Assembly: GCA_964549635.1 (NCBI GenBank)
Contig: CAZJVJ010000005.1
Coordinates: 1-64,000 of the forward strand
Direction of reading: 5' to 3'
Origin: VGNY01 sp964549635
GTDB taxonomy: Bacteria; Chloroflexota; Dehalococcoidia; GIF9; UBA5629
DNA: 64,000 nt
A model generated the notes under the pieces. That model searched no databases, was not told the origin of the DNA, and saw only the letters and a program-made list of their open reading frames with translations. Below are positions 7,754-17,409 of the stretch, piece after piece. How positions within the stretch are numbered: position 1 is the stretch's first letter; every line of letters starts with the position of its first letter. Position numbers and translations under genes: made by a program.

Positions 7754-8617
7754 ATGGAATATACTCAGATAAAGTACGAGCTTACTGATAAAATTTTGAC
7801 CATAACCCTTAACAGACCAGAGAGGTTAAACGCTTTTACCAGGGTTATGTGTAAAGAGCTTGTGGATGCTTTTGGTAGGGCTGATGCCGATGACAATGTT
7901 CGGGTAATAATTGTAACTGGTGCTGGCCGTGCATTTTGTGCCGGTGCAGATTTAGACCCTGATACGGCAACCCTGATGTGGCGGCCAGAAGCATCTCCCG
8001 ATGATATTGAAATACGTAGAGATACTGCCGGACTGGTCACGCTAGCTATATATGATTTGAAGAAGCCGGTAATTGCTGCTATTAATGGGCCTGCGGTTGG
8101 GGTTGGAATCACCATGACATTAGCTATGGATATCCGACTGGCATCTGAGAGTGCCAGGATTGGCTTTGTTTTCACCAGGCGAGGTCTCGTTGCTGAGGGG
8201 GCCAGTACATGGTTTCTCCCGCGTATTGTTGGTATGGGCAAAGCTGCAGAGTGGATTTATACAGGCAGAGTATTTGGAGCTCAGGAGGCATTGGCTCATG
8301 GGTTAGTCAACGAAGTGCTACCACCGGACACTTTAATCCCCCGAGCACGTGAGGTCGCCACTGAGATTGTCCAGAATACGTCTGCGGTTTGCGTTGCTCT
8401 TTGCCGCCAACTGCTCTGGAAAATGGCGGGTGCTGACCACCCCATGGAGGCTCACAAGATTGACTCTAAAGCTCTGTGGTGGATTTTCCAACAACCGGAT
8501 GCACGCGAGGGCATCATGTCGTTTCTGGAGAAAAGACAGCCAAACTTTGTAATGAAGCCTAGTACTGATATGCCCGACTTCTACCCCTGGTGGAATAGTA
8601 GACCTTTTAGCTGGTAG
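7754..8617 (+). CDS. Crotonase-superfamily protein lacking hydratase glutamates
   Basis: A 287-residue enoyl-CoA hydratase/isomerase family protein. The ITLNRPERLNAF start, the AFCAGADL oxyanion-hole strand and AAINGPAVGVGITMTLAMDIRLAS are clear. The two catalytic glutamates of classical enoyl-CoA hydratase (rat Glu144 and Glu164) align by eye with Thr and Phe, so hydratase activity is doubtful; the RRGLVAEGASTW segment carries a Glu that could serve an isomerase-type mechanism. Start at 7754: AAAGGAG is 6 bases upstream. The gene converges on dnaE and their ends overlap by 11 bases. Confidence 0.85.
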   Translation: MEYTQIKYELTDKILTITLNRPERLNAFTRVMCKELVDAFGRADADDNVRVIIVTGAGRAFCAGADLDPDTATLMWRPEASPDDIEIRRDTAGLVTLAIYDLKKPVIAAINGPAVGVGITMTLAMDIRLASESARIGFVFTRRGLVAEGASTWFLPRIVGMGKAAEWIYTGRVFGAQEALAHGLVNEVLPPDTLIPRAREVATEIVQNTSAVCVALCRQLLWKMAGADHPMEAHKIDSKALWWIFQQPDAREGIMSFLEKRQPNFVMKPSTDMPDFYPWWNSRPFSW

Positions 8618-11600
8618 CCTGAGCCTCTTCCAATTTCAAACTGTTTTCTCCCAGTATACTGGTGATTTTTTGGGCTAATTCGGGGCAGTAGCTTATGGTG
8701 TTAGGCAGTCTCATATTGACCGTCTCCTCGGGCGTGACTACGCTTAGCAAAACAATGTCTTGTCCCGGGTATTGGTTGAGCGTATCCATTATCTGACTTA
8801 GACGTGTAAGGTCTTCGTCAATTTTATCGCCTTGGCTTATGCTGATTGTTATTTTGCGAGGCGAAGCCGGTGGTTGAACTGGATTGTGGGCTTGATCATA
8901 TTCGCCTTCTGGTTGATATTGACGCACTTTCAGACAGTTGACAACTACTCGGTCATCCCTTAGCTTTACAATGCCTTCTATCAAAAGAATTTTGCCCTCC
9001 TGCCATATCTCTTTTGTCTGACTATATATTTCCGCCCACGCAGTTACCTCGATGCTTCCGTCTAGGTCTTCTAAAGTAGCGATAATGAATGGTCGTTTAT
9101 CCTTGGTATAAAGTTGGCGCGTGGAGGTTAGAAGTCCTGCGATAATTACCCTCTCTCCGATCATTTCGGCGTCTATTCTACCGCAGAGCGTGGTAGTGGC
9201 TTTTACTAGCTTGGGGGCTAGTGAAGCTAGCGGGTGCTCCGAGAAATATACCCCCAACAATTCTCTTTCCCAATTCAATTTTTCCTCGAGGGAAGCGTCC
9301 GTCTGCTCCAAATTTAGTTCGGGCAGTGGTGGCGGCACGGTATCACCCCAAAGGTCAAACATGCTGGATTGGCCTGATTCCCTCAGGCGTTGCTCCCACT
9401 GTCCTAGACTTACAATCCGGTCAATGGCTGACAGAAGTGCCCCACGAGGTGCTAAGGAATCGAAAGCTCCAGCCTTTATTAAACTTTCAATAACCTTTTT
9501 GTTGATGCTGCGGAGGTCAACGCGACGACAAAAATCCTCAATAGATTTGAAATCCCCGGTTTTTTCTCTGGCTAGTATGATGGGCTTTATTGCCGCATGG
9601 CCGACATTTTTGATAGCTGTTAAACCAAAGCGTATAGCTGCTTTACCATTGTGCTTTTCAATCACGAAATCAGCCTGGCTCCTATTTATGTCTGGAGGCA
9701 ATACGTTTATACCCAAGCGACGGCATTCGGCAATAGCTGAGGATAGTTTGTCAGTATGACTGGTATATGTATTCAGAAAAGCGGTCATGTATTCGACGGG
9801 GAAGTTGGCTTTTAGATAAGCTGTTTGGTAGGCTATGAGAGCGTAGCTTGCGCTATGGGCTTTGTTAAAGGCATAGCCAGCGAATGGTTCGATTAAAGCG
9901 AAAATTTCAGCGGCTAACTCAGCAGACAAGCCGTTTTTCGTGGCTCTGTCAATAAAGTTTTGTCGTTCCTTTCTCATTACCTCAGGGATTTTTTTACCCA
10001 TGGCCTTGCGGAAAATGTCAGCTTGTCCTAATGTGTAGCCAGCTAGGGCCTGAACTATGTGAAGCACTTGTTCTTGATAGACGATGACACCATAGGTTTC
10101 CTCCAAAATCTTTTTCACTGCCGGATGGGGGTAGCGAATCGATTCCAGTCCATGCTTCGCCCTGATGAAGGTTGGTATGTGTTCCATGGGTCCGGGGCGA
10201 TATAGTGCCACCATAGCCGCGATATCGCTGAAGGTGGTTGGCTTAAGTTCCTTTATGTATCGACGCATCCCTGCGCTTTCTAGTTGAAAGATACCCCAGG
10301 TCTCTCCGGAAGCTAATAGTTCGAACGTTGTGGGGTCATCCAAGGGGATATGCTGTAAGTCTATGGTTACCCCGCGATTTTGGGCAATGATTTCTTTTGC
10401 TTTGGATAAGAGGGTGAGGTTTGCTAATCCCAGAAGATCTAATTTGAGCAGCCCCAGGCGAGCCACACTTTCCATAGAAAATTGAGTCATGGTTGTAGCT
10501 TGCTGATTTTCTCTGGTGGCACGTTGCAATGGCATATATCGTGTCAGTGGTTCTCTGGATATGACTATCCCTGCAGCATGGGTGCTAGCATGTCGAGCTA
10601 TACCCTCCAGCTTTTTGGCTGTGTCAATTAAATTTCGCACCACACTGTCTTGCTGATATATATCTGAGAGCTCTTTGTTTTCAGCCAAGGCCTGGTCAAG
10701 AGTTATATTTGGCTTTGGTGTAACAAGCCGTGCGATTCTGTCGACTTGGCTATAAGGTATGCCCAGAGTTCTACCGACATCTCGCAAAGCAGCCCTAGCC
10801 CCTAGAGTACCAAAGGTGATGATTTGAGCTACGCGTTCCGCACCGTATTTTCGGGTGATGTAGGCTATTACTTCATCACGGCGGTCATCCTGAAAATCCA
10901 AGTCTATGTCTGGTGGCTCGCGGCGTTCTACATTTAGGAAGCGTTCGAACACTAACTTATTAGCCAGCGGATTGATATTAGTTATACCAAGACAATAAAG
11001 GACTAGGCTTGCTGCAGCGCTGCCTCGAACCCCAAAAAGAATGTTCTGTCTCTTGGCGAAGGTGATGAGGTCCCAGACAACGAGAAAATAGTCAGCAAAT
11101 TGCGTCTCACGGATGACTTCGAGTTCGTAAGCCAGCCGCTGTTCAATTTCAGGTGATGGTGATGAAAAGCGCTGTTTCAGTCCTTGTCGGCAAAGCTCAG
11201 CCAAATAATCATCAGCTGTTTTGCCTTCAGGTAAATCTATGGTGGGAAAATAAAGCCGACCAAACTCGAGTTCTAATTGGCACATATCAGCGATTTTTTG
11301 CGTATTGTCTAGTGCTTGCGGCAAATCAGCGAATAGATATGTCATTTCTTCATGGCTTTTCAAATAAAAAAAGTCACCTGGCATTTTGAGTCTTTTTTCA
11401 TCGTAAATAGAGGTATTGGTTTGAATGCACAATAGCAATTCGTGAACGGAGGCATCTTCTCTATTAACATAATGCACGTCATTCGTAGCAACTATAGGTA
11501 TGTCCAGTTTGGCAGAGAGAGACAGTAATCCCTGGTTGATTTGCTCGAGTTCGGGTATTGGATGTCTTTGGATCTCGATGAAGTAGTCACTAAATGTCTC

Positions 11601-12080
11601 CTTATACCAAAGCGCCTGTGCTTCGGCGTCTTCAAATCGTCTTTCAAGGATCAGACGGGCTAGTTCACATTGGGCGCAGCCAGATAAAACGATAAGGCCA
11701 TCGCGATGTGCAGTTAGAAGTTCCTTGTCTATCCGCGGCTTGTAATAAAAGCCCTCAAGGTGGGCTTTAGTAATCAACTGGATCAAATTGTCATAACCCT
11801 GCCGGCTTTTGGCGAGTAAGGTTAAATGATAGGGATTTTTATCACTTGAATTTCTATTGTGCCTATTTGTTTCGGCCACGTAAACTTCACTGCCAATAAT
11901 AGGCTTTAAGCCTGATTCTTTAGCGGCTATATAGAAGTCAATGACGCCGTACATATTCCCATGGTCGGTAAGTGCCAGGCTCTTCATGCCAAGTTCTTTG
12001 GCTCTGGCAATTAACTGGGGAATACGACATAAACCATCGAGCAGGCTGTACTCGCTATGAACGTGAAGATGAGTGAACAT
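8607..12080 (-). CDS. dnaE: DNA polymerase III alpha subunit
   Basis: The replicative polymerase catalytic subunit, 1157 residues. An N-terminal PHP domain (FTHLHVHSEYSLLDG at 2-16, TDHGNMYG near 40) is followed by the polymerase core with the catalytic PDIDLDF at 390-396, palm/fingers sequence (RPGPMEHIPTF, MGKKIPEVM, FNKAHSASYALIAYQTAYLKANFP), tandem helix-hairpin-helix motifs and a C-terminal OB fold (RVIIAGLLTS...). The length matches DnaE1. A promoter-like extended -10 lies directly upstream (12104-12112). Its 3' end overlaps the crotonase gene by 11 bases. Confidence 0.97.
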   Translation of the reverse strand: MFTHLHVHSEYSLLDGLCRIPQLIARAKELGMKSLALTDHGNMYGVIDFYIAAKESGLKPIIGSEVYVAETNRHNRNSSDKNPYHLTLLAKSRQGYDNLIQLITKAHLEGFYYKPRIDKELLTAHRDGLIVLSGCAQCELARLILERRFEDAEAQALWYKETFSDYFIEIQRHPIPELEQINQGLLSLSAKLDIPIVATNDVHYVNREDASVHELLLCIQTNTSIYDEKRLKMPGDFFYLKSHEEMTYLFADLPQALDNTQKIADMCQLELEFGRLYFPTIDLPEGKTADDYLAELCRQGLKQRFSSPSPEIEQRLAYELEVIRETQFADYFLVVWDLITFAKRQNILFGVRGSAAASLVLYCLGITNINPLANKLVFERFLNVERREPPDIDLDFQDDRRDEVIAYITRKYGAERVAQIITFGTLGARAALRDVGRTLGIPYSQVDRIARLVTPKPNITLDQALAENKELSDIYQQDSVVRNLIDTAKKLEGIARHASTHAAGIVISREPLTRYMPLQRATRENQQATTMTQFSMESVARLGLLKLDLLGLANLTLLSKAKEIIAQNRGVTIDLQHIPLDDPTTFELLASGETWGIFQLESAGMRRYIKELKPTTFSDIAAMVALYRPGPMEHIPTFIRAKHGLESIRYPHPAVKKILEETYGVIVYQEQVLHIVQALAGYTLGQADIFRKAMGKKIPEVMRKERQNFIDRATKNGLSAELAAEIFALIEPFAGYAFNKAHSASYALIAYQTAYLKANFPVEYMTAFLNTYTSHTDKLSSAIAECRRLGINVLPPDINRSQADFVIEKHNGKAAIRFGLTAIKNVGHAAIKPIILAREKTGDFKSIEDFCRRVDLRSINKKVIESLIKAGAFDSLAPRGALLSAIDRIVSLGQWEQRLRESGQSSMFDLWGDTVPPPLPELNLEQTDASLEEKLNWERELLGVYFSEHPLASLAPKLVKATTTLCGRIDAEMIGERVIIAGLLTSTRQLYTKDKRPFIIATLEDLDGSIEVTAWAEIYSQTKEIWQEGKILLIEGIVKLRDDRVVVNCLKVRQYQPEGEYDQAHNPVQPPASPRKITISISQGDKIDEDLTRLSQIMDTLNQYPGQDIVLLSVVTPEETVNMRLPNTISYCPELAQKITSILGENSLKLEEAQATS

Positions 12081-12103
12081 GTTTTTCCAGGGGCTTGTTT
12101 TAG

Positions 12104-12112
12104 ATTATAACA
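12104..12112 (-). promoter_or_regulatory. Putative extended -10 promoter of dnaE
   Basis: On the minus strand a perfect TATAAT (12109-12104) is preceded by TG one base away (TGTTATAAT), an extended -10 element. No good -35 is visible at 17 bases. Initiation would give a leader of about 15-17 bases before the dnaE ATG at 12080. Confidence 0.4.
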
Positions 12113-12167
12113 CAGGTGTTCAAGAGTTTACCTTTGAGTTTCTAAATCAGCATTTTTGACAATTGCG

Positions 12168-12896
12168 ATGAATGCAGACTATTATGAACGTCAAGGTATG
12201 TGGTTTATAGTTGCTAGAAAGGTTATTTACTGGCTCCTGGTTTGTTGTGTACCGTTATTGTTTATAACCGGGACGATCCGCTGGCAAATTAATGAGCTAA
12301 GACTTTATGAATATGGCTTCAATAAATATGAGGTAAGCCAGGATACTGGTATAGGTAATCCGGAGCTAAAGAAGGTAGCGCGACATCTGATCGATTATTT
12401 CAATTCCAAAACAGATACAGCTCAGATTATAGTTGCTCGGGGCGATAAAGAATTCGGCCTGTTCAATGAGCGTGAGTTAATCCACCTTCGAGACGTAAGG
12501 GGTTTAGTTCAAAAGGTCTACATTGTCCAGACAATAACTTTAAGCTTAATTGCTATACTTGTTTTCATATTAAAATTTGTGTTTAGAACCAAATGGCCGG
12601 TATTTGTCAGAGCTGTATCATGGGGAAGCGTTTTGACGTTGTGTATAACAGTTAGCTTGGCGCTTTGGGCTTTGCTCGACTTCGAGCGGCTTTTTCTTCT
12701 TTTCCACCTGGTTAGCTTCCCAAACGAGTACTGGATTCTTGACCCAGCTACGGACTACTTGATCAGATTATTTCCTGGAGGTTTTTTTTACGATGCTGCA
12801 TTGCTTGGACTTGCAGCCATTTTGGTGAAGTGTGTCTTTGTCAGCGGAGTTGGTTTTGGTATATTGAGGTCAAGGAACGAGAAAATAACAGGCTAG
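12168..12896 (+). CDS. TIGR01906/DUF1461-like integral membrane protein
   Basis: A membrane protein of about 242 residues. One membrane segment lies near the N terminus (VIYWLLVCCVPLLFITGTI), three more follow residue 120, with a large extracytoplasmic loop between. The FHLVSFPNEYWILDPATDYLIRLFPGGFFYDAALLG stretch is the hallmark of the TIGR01906 family. The biological role is unknown. A TTG four codons upstream (12156) is the longer alternative; I prefer the ATG at 12168. Neither has a clear ribosome site. Confidence 0.7.
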   Translation: MNADYYERQGMWFIVARKVIYWLLVCCVPLLFITGTIRWQINELRLYEYGFNKYEVSQDTGIGNPELKKVARHLIDYFNSKTDTAQIIVARGDKEFGLFNERELIHLRDVRGLVQKVYIVQTITLSLIAILVFILKFVFRTKWPVFVRAVSWGSVLTLCITVSLALWALLDFERLFLLFHLVSFPNEYWILDPATDYLIRLFPGGFFYDAALLGLAAILVKCVFVSGVGFGILRSRNEKITG

Positions 12897-12915
12897 GGAC
12901 GGTTATCGTTGATAC

Positions 12916-13152
12916 TTATATGCTACAAGTGCTGCAACTTGAAGCACTACAACCAGCACACGAAGTGCCAGTACCGGCGATCGGTGTAGATTCGCCGTCA
13001 CTGCCCTTAGAAAATGATGTGAAGCGGGAAAAAACGCGCTTAGCTTTATGCTGACACCTGGGGCATAAGGCATCCTCACCGGACTTGCTTATTGAGCGCA
13101 ATAATTCGAACCTGCAATTACAATCTGGGCAAAAATATTCATAGATAGGCAT
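12916..13152 (-). CDS. FmdB-family zinc-ribbon regulatory protein
   Basis: A 78-residue FmdB-type zinc ribbon beginning MPIYEYFCPDCNCRFE, with the second metal pair CPRC near residue 33. The tail is rich in serine, glycine and cysteine (CAGCSASSCSTC), as common in this family. FmdB was first linked to formamidase/amidase gene regulation; the true function is uncertain. It converges on the membrane protein gene with a 19-base gap. Confidence 0.88.
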   Translation of the reverse strand: MPIYEYFCPDCNCRFELLRSISKSGEDALCPRCQHKAKRVFSRFTSFSKGSDGESTPIAGTGTSCAGCSASSCSTCSI

Positions 13153-13292
13153 TGCTCTCTCCGTTTTAAGTTTACCTTGTACTTAGTCTAGAGTCAAATT
13201 TGCCCTATTCACGGAAAACCTAGCTTTTTATAAACAACGAGATTTTTCTAGCGCTAGCCGTAAATTCTAAATTCTGCAAGGACAAAGTGACA

Positions 13293-13720
13293 CTAACCAC
13301 TATGTATGTCTCTGTCCAGGCCATATTATCAGATGGCCATTTGAACAATATTCTTGGCTATGATATCTGGTGCCAAAAAGCTTACTATCTGGCGATAACC
13401 TAAATTGGTCATAAGGTTCATAAATCAGGCTAATCTCACCAAAATCGATGCGAAACACTCTCAAATATCGGCGAACAGGCAGTGCGTCTTTCGGCTCATT
13501 ATGTGGAAAAATATCCGGAGTTCTAAGGTGTCAAAGTAAAAGAGGATGACTTGAGCTGTGTAAGCGCGCCCATCATAATTGTAGAAGTAACTGAAAGCTA
13601 TTGAAGCAGGCTTGTTCCCCTGGAAGTAGGTCTGAATGGATAGCCCCGGGTTCGTTTAGCTCCGGATTGCCATCTTTTTGTTTAAGCGCCTTATTAGGCT
13701 GCTGTTTCTGGTTGTACCAT
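13293..13720 (-). pseudogene. Decayed coding sequence, unidentified
   Basis: Frames on the minus strand look like former coding sequence but are broken. One frame, about 13293-13510, reads DIFPHNEPKDALPVRRY and later YEPYDQFRLSPDSKLFG before a TAG, without a start codon. Another near 13500-13590 reads FYNYDGRAYTAQVILFYFDT. They may be parts of one frameshifted gene. I cannot name the family. It lies downstream of the C45-like pseudogene and may be its continuation or a second dead gene. 13153-13292 holds nothing I can identify. Confidence 0.35.
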
Positions 13721-14681
13721 CTAGTAGTTATGAGGATGCGTAGTGTGGTTGTCATAGTTACCTTTTGTGGCAAATGAATGCACAAGTGCTATTGAGTAAA
13801 TGTCGGGAATCCCGGAATCTTCAGCAATCCAAGGTTCTACGCCCGGATCAAATTCGGTGTTAGCATTTCTGACCAATTGTTTCCCGGTCGAACCTTTAGG
13901 CCCGCTGAAATTGTTTCATTGACTTTAGCTTGCTTAGTATCAGCCATTAACCAACAGTGATTACGGTGATAAACCTTGGACATAATATAAACGCATAGCT
14001 CGTGCATTGTTGAAAAGCTCTCGATCGCATATAGCGCAGCAAATAATATTGAGGAGGCTTTCCTGCTGTAATCGCTTGGCACTGTCATGGTAGCCATCGA
14101 ACCATTTTTATGTGTTTCCGGTTTAGTGAGTCTAGAATAAATAGTTTAGAGCCATATAAACGCCATCGGGCTTAAATGCAGTAAAGTTCTCCCTGTTATT
14201 GAGCATACCTACGCCACAAAACGATTTTGCCATGATTGACTGTTACAACTGGGTGAAACCTGGCTATAATCGGCTGAAGGGTGGGGCCCCGGATTACGTC
14301 TAGGTCTCTACCGATCAGAGTATACCCATCCTGTGAATTTGCCCCATCCGGCTATCTGGCTGCACTGCCTTATGGGTGTAATATCTACAAAATAGGTTAA
14401 GATGTATAACTCATCGCGTGAGAGCCGTCCGTCCCATGCTAAGTTTTCATCTATCGCACCAACTTCAGGAGCCATTCCTTCTATTTTCATCAATGTATTT
14501 TTGTTTATTCTCTAGAGCACCATGTTGCTGAAAAAGCATATTACAGCGAACTGGCGTTGGTTACCAATAAAGGCTAGCCAAAATGCTCTATAATTGCCGG
14601 GAATTCCTGATATACTTGGATAATTGCTTTCCCACGCTCTTTGCCCATCTCATAATGACTTTTGCCGCTGTTGTAGTCCAT
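13721..14681 (-). pseudogene. Remnant of a C45-type acyltransferase/linear amide hydrolase gene
   Basis: At least four fragments in different minus-strand frames line up in the order expected for the acyl-CoA:6-aminopenicillanate acyltransferase family (PF03417, MEROPS C45). From 14681: MDYNSGKSHYEMGKERGKAI; then CSQIAGWGKFTGW (14311-14370), where Cys would be the N-terminal nucleophile; after a frameshift, GRDLDVIRGP, matching the GRNLDW motif; after further shifts, ESFSTMHELCVYIMSK and YHRNHCWLMADTKQAKVNE, matching the region where intact members read LLAD. Several stops and frameshifts show it is dead. Assignment is by pattern recall. Confidence 0.5.
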
Positions 14682-14736
14682 TATAACCTGCCATTAGTAA
14701 GCACTGTTTTCCACAACAAGGCTTACTACTAAACAT

Positions 14737-14765
14737 TTGACAAAACTATTGTATGTGCTTAAAGT
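14737..14765 (+). promoter_or_regulatory. Putative sigma-70 promoter of the Lon-like protease gene
   Basis: A perfect -35 TTGACA (14737-14742) is followed after 17 bases by TAAAGT (14760-14765, 4 of 6 matches). Transcription would begin near 14772, about 43 bases before the ATG. The purine-rich GGAGAAG at about 14800-14806 is the likely ribosome site. Confidence 0.45.
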
Positions 14766-14814
14766 AATCTTTTGAAGAATGGTTTGATTTAACAAAAGAA
14801 CGGAGAAGAAAGCC

Positions 14815-17271
14815 ATGGGCGTTGAGAAGTATGAAGTGCCGGTAGATAAGTTATGCTGGCGATGTGACCTTGCTGTATTCGAGTTCGAATCTACCAAGGA
14901 ACTCACACCGTTGAGAGAGTTTGTGGGGCAGGATAGGGCCATACGTGCCATCGAATTTGGCCTGTCGATGAAGCGTGATGGATATAATATATATGTATCC
15001 GGCCTCACCGGTACGGGCAAAACATCGGCTGTGAAGGCGCAAATCGACAAATTGCTTGAAGAAAAGCAAGCATTGAAGCAGGTCTATCCACCTGGTGACT
15101 GGTGTTATCTGTATAATTTCACTGCTCCCGAGCGCCCCCAGATTGTGAGTTTGTCGCAGGGCAAAGGCAAGGTTTTTAGGGACCAGGTAAACAGTTTATT
15201 GCAAAGGATTAGGGAAGAACTGGCAAAGGCTTTTTCCAGTGAGGAGTACAAGGCAGAAAAGAGAAAAATCATAGAGTCCAGCCAGTCTGAGCAGCAAAAG
15301 CTTTTTGAGGAAGTGGGAGAAAAAGCCTGGCGGGAAGGTTTCAAATTTCAGATGACTGCTATGGGCCCGGCTTTGATTCCACTGGCTGGCGGTAAGCCTT
15401 TATCTCAGGCCGAGTATGCGGCACTCGAAAATTCAGTACGAGAGAGTCTTGAAAAGAGGCAAGCTGAGCTGCTTAAAGAATTACAGGCTACGTATGAAAA
15501 GGCTAAGGAGCTAGAGAGAGGAGCAGCCGAGAAACTGCAGAGTGTTGACAAGTCAGTAGCTGATTTTACCATATCCCGGTTATTCGATAGCCTTATGCAG
15601 GAGTATAGAAAATCTGAAAGGATTTACCAGTATCTCGTTAATTTGAAATCTTATACTATGGAAAATCTGGATATATTTAAAGATAAAGAAGAGGAAGGGC
15701 CATCTGTTTTTGGTGTACCTGCCAGTTATATTGTGCGTGGTCGTGATCCCTTCTTACCGTTTCAGGTGAATGTCTTCGTGGATAACAGTATGGCTAAAGG
15801 ACCGCCGGTACTTATTGAGCCTAACCCCAGCTACGCTAACCTGTTTGGCAAAATTGAAAGGCGTTTTTTCTTCGGTGGTTATCTCAGTGACCATACCATG
15901 TTGAAACCTGGGGCACTTCATTTAGCCAACGGTGGTTATCTTTTGCTGAGTGCTGTCGATGTAGTGACTAATCCTACTGTCTGGCCAGCCTTGAAGCGGG
16001 CTATCAAGACCAAGGAGGTGCGTATTGATGACCCGCTGGAACAGTTCGGGCTTGTCGTATCTCAAGGTCTGAGACCAGAACCGATGCCAATAGATGTGAA
16101 GATAGTCCTTATCGGCGATAGCCTGCTTTATCAGTTGCTCTCCATTTACGATGAAGATTTTTGGGAGACTTTCAGGGTTAAAGCAGACTTCGACTTTCAA
16201 ATTGACAAGACCAAAAAAAACATGTTTGCTTTTGCTGCCTTTATTGCCGGTACCTGTGAGCAAGATGGACTACTTCATTTTGACCGAACCGGAGTGGCTA
16301 AGGTCGTGGAGTATGCAGCGCGAATGGTGGCTGACCAGAATAAGCTGTCTGGTCGGTTTGCTCAAATTCGAGAGTTAGTGCAGGAAGCGGAATACTGGGC
16401 TCGTAGGGACAATGCTGCCCTAGTGTCTGGGCAGCATGTAGAAAAGGCTATCGCAGAGAGGCTCTACCGTCACAGTCTACCTGACGAGCGAGTGAGGGAG
16501 TTGATAAGTAATGGCACTATCATGATCGACGTAGACGGTGAGGTAGTGGGACAGGTTAACGGCCTTAGTTTGTATAGTTTAGGCGACATAGTCTTCGGGA
16601 GGCCATCACGTATAACTTGCAAGACGTTTCTAGGGCGTGGAGGTGTCATCAACATTGAAAGGGAGTCCCAGCTCAGTGGGAGAATCCATGATAAGGGTGT
16701 CCTCATTCTCAGCGGCTACATTGGCTGGAGATATGCTCAGGACCATCCCTTATCATTGTCGGCAAGCCTGTGCTTTGAGCAATCCTATGAGGGTGTTGAA
16801 GGTGACAGTGCTGCCTCGGCTGAGCTATATGCTTTGCTTTCTAGTTTGTCAGATGCGCCAATAAGGCAGGGTATTGCTGTTACCGGTTCAGTAAACCAAA
16901 AGGGGGAACTCCAACCTGTGGGGGGAGTCAACCAGAAGATAGAGGGTTTTTTCCAGGTTTGTAAAGCCAGAGGACTTAGTGGGAACCAAGGGGTAATCAT
17001 ACCCCGTCAGAATCTGAGAAATCTGATGTTGCGTGAGGAAGTTGTAAATGCTGTTAAGGAGGGTAAATTCCACATATATGCTGTGGGCACCGTTGATGAA
17101 GGGATGGAGATCCTCACTGGCATGGAAACGGGGGAAAGGAGAGAAGATGGCACTTATCCCGATGGCACGATTAACTTTAATGTGCATAAGAAATTGAAGG
17201 AAATGGCAGCAAACCTAAGGAAATTCAGCATTCCATCCAGTGAAGCAAATAGTGAAGACAAGAAAGGCTGA
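14815..17271 (+). CDS. Lon-family ATP-dependent protease (AAA_32 / LonB-like)
   Basis: An 818-residue Lon-type serine protease of the AAA_32 class (related to E. coli YcbZ/LonH), not classical LonA because the N-terminal LON substrate domain is missing. Walker A GLTGTGKTS lies at about residues 63-71. A long charged helical insert spans about 120-270, and the ATPase part continues to about 560. The protease domain has Ser665 in EGDSAASAE and Lys708 in NQKIEGF, 43 residues apart, exactly the spacing of the E. coli Lon dyad (Ser679/Lys722). A lone gene after the pseudogene region, with its own promoter. Confidence 0.92.
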   Translation: MGVEKYEVPVDKLCWRCDLAVFEFESTKELTPLREFVGQDRAIRAIEFGLSMKRDGYNIYVSGLTGTGKTSAVKAQIDKLLEEKQALKQVYPPGDWCYLYNFTAPERPQIVSLSQGKGKVFRDQVNSLLQRIREELAKAFSSEEYKAEKRKIIESSQSEQQKLFEEVGEKAWREGFKFQMTAMGPALIPLAGGKPLSQAEYAALENSVRESLEKRQAELLKELQATYEKAKELERGAAEKLQSVDKSVADFTISRLFDSLMQEYRKSERIYQYLVNLKSYTMENLDIFKDKEEEGPSVFGVPASYIVRGRDPFLPFQVNVFVDNSMAKGPPVLIEPNPSYANLFGKIERRFFFGGYLSDHTMLKPGALHLANGGYLLLSAVDVVTNPTVWPALKRAIKTKEVRIDDPLEQFGLVVSQGLRPEPMPIDVKIVLIGDSLLYQLLSIYDEDFWETFRVKADFDFQIDKTKKNMFAFAAFIAGTCEQDGLLHFDRTGVAKVVEYAARMVADQNKLSGRFAQIRELVQEAEYWARRDNAALVSGQHVEKAIAERLYRHSLPDERVRELISNGTIMIDVDGEVVGQVNGLSLYSLGDIVFGRPSRITCKTFLGRGGVINIERESQLSGRIHDKGVLILSGYIGWRYAQDHPLSLSASLCFEQSYEGVEGDSAASAELYALLSSLSDAPIRQGIAVTGSVNQKGELQPVGGVNQKIEGFFQVCKARGLSGNQGVIIPRQNLRNLMLREEVVNAVKEGKFHIYAVGTVDEGMEILTGMETGERREDGTYPDGTINFNVHKKLKEMAANLRKFSIPSSEANSEDKKG

Positions 17272-17362
17272 ACACAGTTAGTTTTGCTTTGTATTCGCAT
17301 AGTTGTCCCTCCACTTCATTCTTTCACGTATCAATTTTTTTTCTGTTTTGTCGAGTCGTCTC

Positions 17363-17392
17363 TTGGAGTGTTGTGCTGCTGGCTAGTATAAT
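17363..17392 (+). promoter_or_regulatory. Putative promoter of nadE
   Basis: TTGGAG (17363-17368), an 18-base spacer and a perfect TATAAT (17387-17392). Initiation near 17399 would place the TTG codon at 17395 outside the transcript, which supports translation starting at the GTG at 17410. Confidence 0.4.
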
Positions 17393-17409
17393 GTTTGGGA
17401 GCAATTCCA

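Noticed and set aside
9121..9759. A 212-codon plus-strand frame opposite dnaE
   Set aside because: It lies wholly antisense to the conserved polymerase, has low-complexity Ser/Arg-rich translation and no ribosome site. It is a shadow of dnaE codon usage.
13837..14097. An 86-codon minus-strand frame as an independent small gene
   Set aside because: It reads as the middle of a broken C45-type gene (ESFSTMHELC ... LMADTKQAKVNE), with matching fragments before and after it in other frames.
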